In this document: positions 37,974 through 46,982 of the stretch, in pieces
How the letters are laid out: each line of letters starts with the position of its first letter
How positions within the stretch are numbered: the first letter of the stretch is position 1
From: Calothrix sp. HK-06
GTDB taxonomy: Bacteria > Cyanobacteriota > Cyanobacteriia > Cyanobacteriales > Nostocaceae
Assembly: GCF_001904745.1 (NCBI RefSeq)
Contig: NZ_MRCD01000026.1
Location: 29,190 to 93,189 of the forward strand
Reading direction: 5' to 3'
DNA length: 64,000 nt
Translations under genes and position numbers: made by a program
Notes under the pieces: model-generated
What the model was told of the DNA's origin: nothing
Seen by the model: only the letters and a program-made list of their open reading frames with translations
Databases searched by the model: none

Positions 37974-38258
37974 ATGTAACTTTAGGGAACTTCAGGGAAC
38001 TTTCATCAACTAGAACTTTGTTTTTTAGCGTAGTCGCCTAAGAAACTTGTTTAATATAGATTTAGTCAGGGTTTAAATGAAACAGAACAGTTGTAAAGCC
38101 GACCAAAAATATTAGCTGATATATTATATCTTAAAATATCTAACTAAAATATATAATCAGAATACATAAATATTCTTAAATCAAGAAATGATAACTTTTG
38201 TAAGTGTATGCTGACTTGAAAAATTTAAATTTTATAGAATTTCATCACATAATTTTAT

Positions 38259-40640
38259 ATGAGTCAATGTCTCAATCCCAAGTGCCCGAACCCTACCGAC
38301 CCAATTAATAAATATGGCATAATTTGCATTCACTGTGGTGAGAATTTGTTACTACGAAAGCAATATAGAGTTATAAGACTCATTGGAGCAGGTGGGTTTG
38401 CGAGGACGTTTCAGCTTGAATCGCAAGATGAAACAGAAAGTATTAAAATTGTTAAAATTCTAAATTTATCGCGTTTTGATAGTCGTAATGAAAAAGAACG
38501 TGATAAAAAAGATAAAATTATTAAATTATTCAAGCGCGAGGCTGAAGTTTTAACTCGTTTAAATCATCCTGGTATTCCAAAGATAGATGAAGGTTATTTT
38601 CAAGTTGAATTTAAAAATGGTAGTGAGCCATTACATTGTCTGATAATGGAAAAGATAGACGGTGTAAATTTACAGCAGTGGCTGAATGAGAGAAATAATA
38701 AACCAATTGATTTTGAATTAGCACGTGAGTGGTTAAAACAGATAACTCTAATTTTAGAGCAAGTTCATGCACATGGTTTTTTCCATCGTGATATCAAACC
38801 TGCTAATATTATGCTACGACATAATGGGCAGTTAGTGTTAATTGACTTTGGCGCCGTTCGCGACTTAGCAGAGACATTTTTACAAGAAGACGAAACGTTA
38901 ACACACGGTACCTGTATTGGTTCTGTAGGATATGCACCACCCGAACAATATTTACACGGTCTTGCTGTTCGACAGTCAGATTTTTTTGCTTTAGGGCGGA
39001 CTTTCGTACATTTATTAACTGGTACACATCCGTGTGATATTTCTGATATACAAAAATCTAGCCACTTCAACTGGCGCCAAAATTTACCTGCAAATAATTC
39101 ACGAATGGGTGTTATCTCTAAGTTTCGCACTAAATTAGTGTGTGATTTGCTAGATAACATGATGGAACATGACTGGGAAAATAGACCAAAAAACGCACGT
39201 GCAATTATTGCTGCTTTAAATCGTAAAACCCCAGTCCCTCGCATTTATAAAAAAATTATCTACGCTGCTGCTGTTTGCTTAGTAGGATTCACTGGTAGTT
39301 ACTGGTATGCTATTGGCGTAAACGGTTGTGAGAAAATTTGGATACGGCGCTTTAACTCAAATGATAAAATGAGTTGCGGCGAAGAAATTATGATGGTTAA
39401 CTCCATAGATAAAATTAAACAAGATGGAGTAAACGCCTTTGCAGCAGGTAAATATTCTGACTCTGTTAAACTATTAGAACAATCTTTTCAACAACTTCCA
39501 GACCCAGAAACTTTAATTTATTTAAATAACGCACGTCTCAAAGCCAATAATTATAAAACTTTGACTATCGCTGTTGTTGCCCCTATCAGTGATAGTAATA
39601 ATGATACGATAAATTCGAGTCAGGAAATTTTACAAGGAGTTGCACAGGCACAAAACGAATTTAATCAAAAACACCAGAGTCAAAAAATTGGCTTACATAT
39701 ATTAATTGCTAGCGATAATAATAAACCTTCATATGCTCTTAAAATTGCCCAGGCATTAGGAAAACAAAACGATGTTGTTGCTGTTATCGGTCATTTTCGT
39801 AGCGAGACGACTTTAGAAGCACTTCCAGCTTACCAAAGAGCAAAACTTTTACTAATATCACCAACTGCTACTTTTGATGACCTCGCAAACAAATGCCAAG
39901 TAACCTATCAGAACTGCTTTTTTCGAGTTGTGTCGAGTAACAGTGTTACAGGTGATATTTTGGCAAATTATCTTATTGGTGCCAATAAACGCCGCGCAGC
40001 GGTATTCTATAACCCCAACAGTCAATACAGTGAATCGTTACTTAAACAGCTACGCAATCGTTTTACCAAACTAGGTGGTAAAATTGCCGCAGAAATTTCT
40101 TTATCTGGTAATCTTGAATCAAATATCAATCAAGTTAAACAATTTGGTGCCGATGCAATAGTTCTTTTCCCTACCACCGATGGTTTAACGTCAGATGCAG
40201 CAGTCCAAGTTATTGAATATGCGAACCAGTACAATTATTTAGTTGTAGGTGGAGATAGTCTTGATAGTTCCAAAATTATTAGAAAACTCGCTCAAAATAA
40301 AATGGGTAGCGCCATTGCATTACCTTGGTATTCTGGAATAATACCGTCTGATTTTAGTACAAAAGCTAACCAGCTTTGGAAAAAACGCATAAGTTGGCAT
40401 ACAGCTCTTACTTACGATGCAACCAAAGCATTAATTACAGCTTTGGATACACAAAATTTCAACACTAGCTATGTACGCAGTAATATATCTAACTATATAG
40501 CAAACCCTAACTTTAACTTAATCGGCGCCACTGGAGAAATTAGCTTTACTCCAAACGGCAACCGCAAGCAACAAAGCGTTTATATGGTACGAATTCGTAG
40601 TAACCCTGTTACTGGCGAAATTGAGTTTATTAGAATTTAA
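38259..40640 (+). CDS. Zn-ribbon Ser/Thr kinase fused to periplasmic ligand-binding domain
   Basis: A 793-aa predicted receptor kinase. Residues 1-30 form a zinc ribbon with Cys4, Cys9, Cys23 and Cys26 (CLNPKC...CIHC). The kinase (about 36-325) has IGAGGFARTF, FFHRDIKPANIM and LIDFGAVRDL. One membrane helix follows (IIYAAAVCLVGFTGSYWYAI, about 328-347). The outer part (about 390-790) has TIAVVAPISDSNNDTI, VAVIGHFRSETTLEALPAY and AAVFYNPNSQYSESLLKQL, a Peripla_BP_6-type fold as in amino-acid transporter binding proteins. So ligand binding outside may control a cytoplasmic kinase. No substrate is known. Confidence 0.9.
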   Translation: MSQCLNPKCPNPTDPINKYGIICIHCGENLLLRKQYRVIRLIGAGGFARTFQLESQDETESIKIVKILNLSRFDSRNEKERDKKDKIIKLFKREAEVLTRLNHPGIPKIDEGYFQVEFKNGSEPLHCLIMEKIDGVNLQQWLNERNNKPIDFELAREWLKQITLILEQVHAHGFFHRDIKPANIMLRHNGQLVLIDFGAVRDLAETFLQEDETLTHGTCIGSVGYAPPEQYLHGLAVRQSDFFALGRTFVHLLTGTHPCDISDIQKSSHFNWRQNLPANNSRMGVISKFRTKLVCDLLDNMMEHDWENRPKNARAIIAALNRKTPVPRIYKKIIYAAAVCLVGFTGSYWYAIGVNGCEKIWIRRFNSNDKMSCGEEIMMVNSIDKIKQDGVNAFAAGKYSDSVKLLEQSFQQLPDPETLIYLNNARLKANNYKTLTIAVVAPISDSNNDTINSSQEILQGVAQAQNEFNQKHQSQKIGLHILIASDNNKPSYALKIAQALGKQNDVVAVIGHFRSETTLEALPAYQRAKLLLISPTATFDDLANKCQVTYQNCFFRVVSSNSVTGDILANYLIGANKRRAAVFYNPNSQYSESLLKQLRNRFTKLGGKIAAEISLSGNLESNINQVKQFGADAIVLFPTTDGLTSDAAVQVIEYANQYNYLVVGGDSLDSSKIIRKLAQNKMGSAIALPWYSGIIPSDFSTKANQLWKKRISWHTALTYDATKALITALDTQNFNTSYVRSNISNYIANPNFNLIGATGEISFTPNGNRKQQSVYMVRIRSNPVTGEIEFIRI

Positions 40641-40677
40641 ATTTTTTCTCATTATAAAATAAATAAAATTACTTAAG

Positions 40678-40719
40678 CTGCCAAATTGGCAAGTATATAT
40701 AAGAATGCCAATTTGGCAG
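40678..40719. terminator. Perfect inverted repeat after the receptor-kinase gene
   Basis: CTGCCAAATTGGCA (40678-40691) and TGCCAATTTGGCAG (40706-40719) are perfect 14-bp arms around a 14-nt loop, 38 nt after the stop. A terminator or regulatory hairpin is likely. The rest of 40641-41126 is A+T-rich with no gene I can support. Confidence 0.5.
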
Positions 40720-41126
40720 GGTTAAGCTTTGAAGCAATTTAAAAAACACCTAAAATTTGTGACGTTTGTTTTAAGGTTGACAATTTATGCTTGCTTCTTA
40801 GCTGTATAAAAAGTTAGTATCTGCATAACATACCTCAAATAATCTTTTTTGCGTTCCTTTAGGGAATAAAAAGAGTTACAGGTAGTAGAAGCTCGGCATC
40901 TCCCATTCAGAAGGGTTATCAGGATTTTCTTAATTTACAAGGTTTAGAGCAAAGTGTGTACGTATAGGTTTGAGGTATATTATCACATTGCCATTCAAAA
41001 TTAATCTAGTGAATTTTACGGAAGCTTTAGTTAGCTGCAAAGTCTTATATGTATTAAAAATTATCCTGATATATAAGAAAATATCCGTAGAAAATTGAAG
41101 TATAAAAAACGAAGGGAAACTAAGTT

Positions 41127-41303
41127 GTGATTATTTTAAACGACGAAGAAAACATGAATACTGTCTGGGAAGTTTACCCAGGAGACGATAGCAGCGACCC
41201 ATACGATTGGGTACTCGACTCGATTATGGCGGCAAGTCCAATTGACCAACCTGCACCAATTGATATTATCGTCGAGCCAGTCGCGCAGTCCGCAGATGAT
41301 TAA
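41127..41303 (+). CDS. Small acidic protein, 58 aa
   Basis: Reads from a GTG at 41127 (or ATG at 41154): NDEENMNTVWEVYPGDDSSD, then PYDWVLDSIMAASPIDQPAP and IDIIVEPVAQSADD. It is strongly acidic and lacks hydrophobic segments. GAAGGGA (41111-41117) gives a reasonable ribosome site. Conservation cannot be judged here; it may be a small regulatory or metal-related protein, and function is unknown. Confidence 0.5.
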   Translation: MIILNDEENMNTVWEVYPGDDSSDPYDWVLDSIMAASPIDQPAPIDIIVEPVAQSADD

Positions 41304-41355
41304 GTATTCACGAATAATGAGTGACTTTTTTTACTTATATTTTTCCATTTGTGAT

Positions 41356-42798
41356 TTAAACCAAAGCTTTTAGTAAGGCTTGAAATTTGAGTTGAATTTC
41401 AGCTAGTTCCTTGGTAGGGTCAGAACCAGCTACAATACCGGCGCCTGCATACAACCGTGCGCGGTTGCCATCAATTAATGCCGAACGAATACCAACAATA
41501 AATTCGCAGTTGCCACTAGTATCTACCCAACCAAGAGGCGCCGCATACAAACCTCGTTCAAAATTTTCATAACGTCGAATTTGCTGCATTGCGATATCCC
41601 GTGATTCGCCCGCAACTGCTGGTGTGGGATGCAGATGGGCTATAATCTGCAACGGATGCACATTATTAGGAACAACTGCTGTTATAGGTGTCCATAAATG
41701 TTGAATATTTGATAACTGTCGTAAACGTGGCACCCCTTGAAATTTAACAAATTGTGGTCGTAAGCCCAGTTTTAATAATTGTTGTGTGATAAAGTCAATA
41801 ACCAAGGAATGCTCGTGTCGTTCTTTCTCGCTTAGTAGTAAACGATTAGCATTTGCGGCATCTTCTTCGGGTGTTTTACCACGCGGTGCGCTTCCTGCTA
41901 GTGCATCAGTTACAAGAAAATGGTTATTTACATTAATTAACCGTTCCGGACTGGCGCCTATAAAACTTTGTCCCTTACCGTTACTTGTAGAAAATATGTA
42001 ACAGTTAGGATGCTGTTGTCGTAAATTGCTTAATGACTTGAATATATTAAATGCCGTCCTTGAATATATATCAAGTGCTGATGCTAAAACAATTTTACTA
42101 AAATCTCCGGCGCCAATAGCCTTGAGTGCAGAAGCCACAGAAGCTTTGAATTTTTCTGGGTTTGCTACCAATCTTTGACTATATTTAGCAGGCGAATTGT
42201 TTAAATTAGGCGAATAATATGCTAAAGATTGAATAATTTCAATTTTTGTCCACACAACATGTAAAATAGTATCGATATTAGTATTCGCATCAATTGCCAA
42301 ATTTACCATTGCCTGACAGCGGTTGTTTTTAACAGAAATTTGCCAACAAGGTAAAAAAACAGTCCCAGAAGAAAAAGGATAATCTGGCTCATCATTTTCG
42401 TCAAAAAAACTAAAGCTACAAAAAAAACGCGGCTGGATATTTTTTATCTCTGTACTATTCGGTTTATATTCTTCAAAAGACACAAGATTGCTTAAACTAT
42501 CTTGAATGAATTCTTATGCGTTACTAAATCTTGCTTTACCTGTAATTTCTAGCTTTGCTACCGCATCAATTGCAACAACTGATTCTCCACTAGCTTGATT
42601 TTCCCAATAAAAAATTATCTGCTTTCCTCGTGCTAATTTTGCCAGAACAACTAGAGGGTCAACCAAATTAATCTCAAACGAAATACTTGCAATTTTATTC
42701 TTGTTACTTCGGGCACATTGCGACCGAACAGTCAAGAGAAATTGATATATTTCTTTATTATATACGAGAAAGTCAGAACGACATGGAGAAACTGTCAT
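41356..42798 (-). pseudogene. menF: Isochorismate synthase gene interrupted by one stop codon
   Basis: The first step of phylloquinone (menaquinone) synthesis. The first 94 residues (42798-42517) read MTVSPCRSDFLVYNKEIYQF to GKARFSNA, then an in-frame TAA (42516-42514). The same frame continues without a gap: EFIQDSLSNL, PRFFCSFSFFDENDEPDYPF, VLASALDIYSRTAF, ASPERLINVN, ALAGSAPRGKTPEEDA, YAGAGIVAGSDPTKELAE to 41356. The full length (about 480 aa) matches MenF and the catalytic part is complete. A GTG at 42483 begins the downstream part. It is either a true nonsense mutation or a base error. Confidence 0.85.
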
Positions 42799-43112
42799 GG
42801 TATTGAAGAAAAGTAAATTTTTTTGAAGTTATCTTCCTAAAGAGTCATGAATCGTGGTCGTATTTCTACAGGTAACATAAAGCGTCGCCTAAAGGCTAGA
42901 CTCAATGGCTTCCGAAACGACCGAGAAAATGGTTGATATGGGGGGGATACACCCTTCCTTTGTCAAGCTTGGTTTATTTGTACTAGATTATAAGCGGTAC
43001 AATGTCCACCTGGAAGCATCAAAGCAATGCTGCATTTGTGACGATGGTTATGTTACCAAGGTTGGTAATTCCAACTTCAAAAACTTTGCAGGCAGTTTAG
43101 TAATCTTAAAAA

Positions 43113-44012
43113 ATGACTACAAAGCTGATTTTATATCCTAATAACAAATTGTGGATGGCAGCAATTAAACCACCCATGTACAGCGTTGCGATTATGCCAA
43201 TTTGGGTAGGAACCGCCGTTGCTTATGCACAAACACAACATCTTGATGCCATAATTTTCTCTACTTTTTTAGGCGCCGCAATATTAATATTAGCTTGGGA
43301 AAATCTGAGCAACGATGTCTATGATTCCGAAACAGGAATTGATATAAACAAGCATCACTCGGTAGTAAACTTAACGGGAAACAAGCCATTAGTATTTTGG
43401 TTAGGAAACTTGTGTTTGATATTCGGATTGTTAGGAATATTTACAATTAGCTGGTGGCAACAAGACCCGACGGTAATTGGAATTATTTTACTATGTTGTG
43501 GCTTAGGTTATATTTACCAGGGTCCCCCCTTTCGCCTTGGATACAAAGGGTTAGGCGAAATTTTATGCTTTTTTGCGTTTGGTCCATTGGCATGTTCAGC
43601 AGCATACTACAGTCAAACTCAAACAGCCTCAATTTCTAGCTTAGTCGCCTCAATCATAGTTGGAGTCGCCACAAGCTTAATTTTATTTTGCTCGCACTTC
43701 CACCAAGTCAAAGATGACCTCGCAGCAGGAAAACTTTCACCCATCGTTCGACTTGGTACACTTCGAGGCGCCCAAGTTTTGACTGTTTGTACTATAAGTA
43801 TATACGCACTAGCAGCAATATTTGTAATTTTGGGTTTTTTCCCGATTTTAACTTTACTAAGTTGGGCTAGTTTACCATTTGCTGTCAAACTTTGTCGTCA
43901 CGTTAACCTTAATCACGACAAACCAGAGTTAGTCAGCAACTGTAAATTTATCGCAGTTGCCGTACATTTTTGGTGCTGTTCGTTGTTTGGGTTAGGATTT
44001 TTACTTGGGTAA
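43113..44012 (+). CDS. menA: 1,4-dihydroxy-2-naphthoate phytyltransferase
   Basis: A 299-aa UbiA-family membrane prenyltransferase that adds the phytyl tail in phylloquinone synthesis. The first Asp-rich motif NLSNDVYDSETGIDINKHH (about residue 68) binds prenyl diphosphate; a second Asp cluster is HFHQVKDDLAAG (about residue 195). About eight membrane helices are visible, such as LVFWLGNLCLIFGLLGIFTI. It diverges from menF and is followed 39 bp later by menC, so menA-menC likely form one unit. Confidence 0.92.
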   Translation: MTTKLILYPNNKLWMAAIKPPMYSVAIMPIWVGTAVAYAQTQHLDAIIFSTFLGAAILILAWENLSNDVYDSETGIDINKHHSVVNLTGNKPLVFWLGNLCLIFGLLGIFTISWWQQDPTVIGIILLCCGLGYIYQGPPFRLGYKGLGEILCFFAFGPLACSAAYYSQTQTASISSLVASIIVGVATSLILFCSHFHQVKDDLAAGKLSPIVRLGTLRGAQVLTVCTISIYALAAIFVILGFFPILTLLSWASLPFAVKLCRHVNLNHDKPELVSNCKFIAVAVHFWCCSLFGLGFLLG

Positions 44013-44014
44013 AA

Positions 44015-44051
44015 GGGAGAGTGGGAGAGTGGGAAAGTGGGAGAGTAGGGG
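44015..44051 (+). repeat. Octamer tandem repeat (GGGAGAGT) just before menC
   Basis: Four units of 8 bp, GGGAGAGT GGGAGAGT GGGAAAGT GGGAGAGT, then AGGGG and the menC ATG. The GGAG and AGGGG cores act as the ribosome-binding site of menC. The same GTGGGAGAGTAGG sequence lies before the probable fabH start. Confidence 0.8.
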
Positions 44052-44966
44052 ATGAAATTTAATTTTTTTCCTTATAGGAGACGATTTGTTCGTCCTGTTC
44101 AAACTAACCACGGTGTATGGGAAATTCGTGAAGGCATTATTATTGAACTCGAACACAAAAACGGTAAAGTTAGGCAGGGTGAAATAGCCCCTATTCCTTG
44201 GTTTGGTTCCGAAACCCTTGAGCAAGCTTTAAAATTTTGCTCATCTTTACCCACATATATTAGTAGTGAAATAATTTTTTCTATTCCCGATACACTACCT
44301 GCATGTCAGTTTGGATTTGAAACAGCATTACTTTCTCCCATTGCCTCTATTCCCCATTCTTTACAATTTAGTGCCTTACTACCTGCTGGAAAAAGTGCAA
44401 TTAATGCTTGTCAACCGTTATGGGAATCTGGGTATCGTACTTTTAAATGGAAAATAGCCGTTAATCCAATTGATGAAGAACTCGCGATATTTGATTTACT
44501 TGTACAAAAAATAGTACAAAATCTACCCAACGGCGCCATTCGGTTAGATGCGAATACAGGACTAAGCTTAGATGAGTCAAAACTCTGGTTAGAGACTTGT
44601 GATAAATTCATGACAAACGGCGTAAACATTGAATTTATCGAACAACCATTACCACCATCTGAGTTTGAGCAAATGTTGGAACTGAGTGCTAGCTATAGTA
44701 CTCTTCTTGCTCTTGATGAGTCAGTTGCCACACTGCAAAATCTTGAAACTTGTTATTTTGAAGGATGGCGGCAGATTTTTGTAATAAAACCCTTAATTAT
44801 TGGTTCACCGAGTAAACTACGTCAATTTTGTCAGCAAAATCAAATCGACGTAGTATTTTCATCAGTTTTTGAGACAGATGTTGGTAGAACTGCTGCGCTA
44901 CAACTAGCAAATGAACTATCACGTCATAACCGAGCGGTTGGTTTTGGCATCAATCATTGGTTTTAG
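44052..44966 (+). CDS. menC: o-Succinylbenzoate synthase
   Basis: A 304-aa enolase-superfamily enzyme of phylloquinone synthesis that dehydrates SHCHC. The catalytic lysines are in TFKWKIAVNP (about residue 135); metal ligands are Asp in RLDANTGL (about 165), Glu in EFIEQPLPP (about 198) and Asp in LALDESVA (about 220). C-terminal FVIKPLIIGSPSKL contains the second Lys. ATG at 44052 sits directly after an octamer repeat. It follows menA by 39 bp. Confidence 0.92.
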   Translation: MKFNFFPYRRRFVRPVQTNHGVWEIREGIIIELEHKNGKVRQGEIAPIPWFGSETLEQALKFCSSLPTYISSEIIFSIPDTLPACQFGFETALLSPIASIPHSLQFSALLPAGKSAINACQPLWESGYRTFKWKIAVNPIDEELAIFDLLVQKIVQNLPNGAIRLDANTGLSLDESKLWLETCDKFMTNGVNIEFIEQPLPPSEFEQMLELSASYSTLLALDESVATLQNLETCYFEGWRQIFVIKPLIIGSPSKLRQFCQQNQIDVVFSSVFETDVGRTAALQLANELSRHNRAVGFGINHWF

Positions 44967-44992
44967 TAAGGTGGGCAGTGCCCACCCTACAA

Positions 44993-45868
44993 CTAATTTG
45001 GTAATTCAGAGCAAGAGCGAATATTTTGTAAAGTTAAATCTGAGCAAGTGCGCTTAATTAAACCAGTAAGCACATTACCGGGGCCTATCTCGATAACCTT
45101 TTCGATACCTAATTCTGGAAGTGCAAGCGAAATTTCTCGCCACCGAACACTACCTGTCATTTGCTTGAGTAAGCGCTGTTTTAACTCGTTCTTATCGGTT
45201 GATGGTGTTGGTTCGACGTTAGAAAGTACTGGGCATTTGGCATTTTGGAATTCTACTGCCTCCAAAACTTCTCTATATTCATTATCGGCTGCTTCCATTA
45301 AATGAGAATGAAAGGCGCCGGAAACATTTAGAGGTATTGCTCGTTTTGCTTTTACCTGTGACATTACTGTTTGGACAGCATCAGGTGTACCAGAAATAAC
45401 AACTTGTGCTGGACTATTATCGTTTGCTAGCACAACATCGGGAGTTTCAGAAATTACTTGAGAAAGCTGTTCACGGTCAAAGTTCATTAATGCTGCCATC
45501 ATGCCACCAGATGCATTTTGCATTAGTTCCGCGCGTCGCTTAACCAAACGCAATCCATTTGACCATTCAAATACACCCGCAGCGTACAAAGCTATATACT
45601 CGCCCAAGCTATGTCCTGCCACTAAATCAGGCTTTTGCTTTTCGCTTAACAAGTCACATAAAATACTCTCTACTACATACAAACACGGTTGAGTGTAAAT
45701 AGTACTAGCTAGCTTTTCTTCATCTTGACAAATATCAATTACTGACCAGCCCAAAATTTCTTCGGCTTGAGCAAATTTTTCCTTAGAATTAGGCAAGTCA
45801 AGAATATCGATTCCCATTCCTACAGCTTGAGAACCTTGTCCTGGAAACACCCACGCAGTTTTAGTCAT
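44993..45868 (-). CDS. fabD: Malonyl-CoA:ACP transacylase
   Basis: A 291-aa enzyme loading malonyl groups on ACP. The active-site Ser is in GHSLGEYIALYAAG (about residue 82) and the active-site His in GAFHSHLM (about 193); WVFPGQGSQAVGMG starts the protein. It is the last gene of plsX-fabH-fabD. ATG at 45868, 32 bp after fabH. Confidence 0.95.
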   Translation of the reverse strand: MTKTAWVFPGQGSQAVGMGIDILDLPNSKEKFAQAEEILGWSVIDICQDEEKLASTIYTQPCLYVVESILCDLLSEKQKPDLVAGHSLGEYIALYAAGVFEWSNGLRLVKRRAELMQNASGGMMAALMNFDREQLSQVISETPDVVLANDNSPAQVVISGTPDAVQTVMSQVKAKRAIPLNVSGAFHSHLMEAADNEYREVLEAVEFQNAKCPVLSNVEPTPSTDKNELKQRLLKQMTGSVRWREISLALPELGIEKVIEIGPGNVLTGLIKRTCSDLTLQNIRSCSELPN

Positions 45869-45900
45869 TTATTAAAAGTTATAAGTTGTGAGTGTGATTA

Positions 45901-46893
45901 TTATTTTCCCCATTTAAAAATAGCCGCTCCCCATGTTAAGCCGGCACCAAATCCAGAGGCAGCAATAATGTGAGTATTTTTGATTTTGCCTGCACGCACA
46001 GCTTCATCAAGTGCTAGGGGGATAGAAGCGGCAGAGGTATTACCATAGTTGGCAAGATTGCTGATAACTTTATGGTCAGGTATTCCTAAACGCTGGGCAA
46101 CAGCATCGAGGATGCGTTGATTAGCTTGATGTAAAAGCAACCAATCAACGTTTTCAACACTTATATTGGCGCGAAATAAAGCTTTGTCTATTACTTCTGG
46201 AACTTTTTGAGCGGCAAAGCGATAAACTTCTTTACCGTTCATAGTCACATGTTGGTAATTTCCTTTGCTAACAGTAATGTCTTTGGTTAGTTCTTGACTC
46301 TCTTGCGTGTAAGCAAGATTAAGATAATGATTCTGACTACCATCACTTCTTAATTCAAATCCTAGTAAATTATTACTCGAACTAGCTTGCATAACTACTG
46401 CACCTGCACCATCGCCAAATAGTACACAAGTGGTGCGGTCTTGCCAATTTACCCAACGTGAGTGTATGTCGGCGCCAATCACAAGTACGTTTTTAAACAC
46501 ACCTGTATTGATATACTGAGCCGCTGTCACCATGCCAAAAATAAAACCAGAGCAAGCAGCAGTTAAATCAAACGCGACAGCTCGGTTGGCGCCTAAAGCA
46601 GCTTGAACTTTACAAGCACTACCATACAAATCGTCGGGTGTGGAAGTTGCAAGCAATATTAAATCTATATCTTGTGCGGTAATTCCAGCCATTGCGATGG
46701 CTTGAAGACTTGCTACAGCAGCAAGACCACTTAAAGACTCGTTCGAGCCAGCGATTCGTCGCTTTTTAATACCAGTTCGCGTTGTTATCCACTCGTCAGA
46801 AGTATCAACAAGCGCAGTCATTGCACTATTTTCAAGGCAAGCTGCTGGCACTGCTGACCCACTTCCAGTAATTGTAATTCCTGTGTTTTGCAC
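45901..46893 (-). CDS. fabH: 3-oxoacyl-ACP synthase III (KAS III)
   Basis: The first condensation of fatty-acid synthesis, joining acetyl-CoA with malonyl-ACP. The triad is Cys in DLTAACSGFIFGM (about residue 115), His in LLHQANQRI (about 250) and Asn in NYGNTSAAS (about 280). I choose the GTG at 46893 (MQNTGITITGSGSAVP): it matches family N-termini and is preceded by GGGAGAGTAGGA. An in-frame TTG at 46923 would add ten atypical residues. It lies between plsX and fabD. Confidence 0.93.
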   Translation of the reverse strand: MQNTGITITGSGSAVPAACLENSAMTALVDTSDEWITTRTGIKKRRIAGSNESLSGLAAVASLQAIAMAGITAQDIDLILLATSTPDDLYGSACKVQAALGANRAVAFDLTAACSGFIFGMVTAAQYINTGVFKNVLVIGADIHSRWVNWQDRTTCVLFGDGAGAVVMQASSSNNLLGFELRSDGSQNHYLNLAYTQESQELTKDITVSKGNYQHVTMNGKEVYRFAAQKVPEVIDKALFRANISVENVDWLLLHQANQRILDAVAQRLGIPDHKVISNLANYGNTSAASIPLALDEAVRAGKIKNTHIIAASGFGAGLTWGAAIFKWGK

Positions 46894-46925
46894 TCCTACT
46901 CTCCCACGCTTTAAATCGCTCAAAC

Positions 46926-46980
46926 AATGGTGAGTGCCGAGTACTCAGCACTCAGCACTTTTTACTCAGCACTCAACACT
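46926..46980. repeat. Heptamer repeats (actcagc) between fabH and plsX
   Basis: Degenerate heptamer units such as gtactcagcactcagcac and ttttactcagcactcaacactc fill the 55-bp gap. The same units recur in the linker of the hybrid kinase (about 63490-63566). Confidence 0.65.
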
Positions 46981-46982
46981 CT

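Noticed and set aside
42905..43141. 78-aa open frame overlapping the menA start
   Set aside because: No recognisable motif apart from a short CC-x-C patch, overlaps menA, and codon content looks like intergenic DNA. Not listed as a gene.
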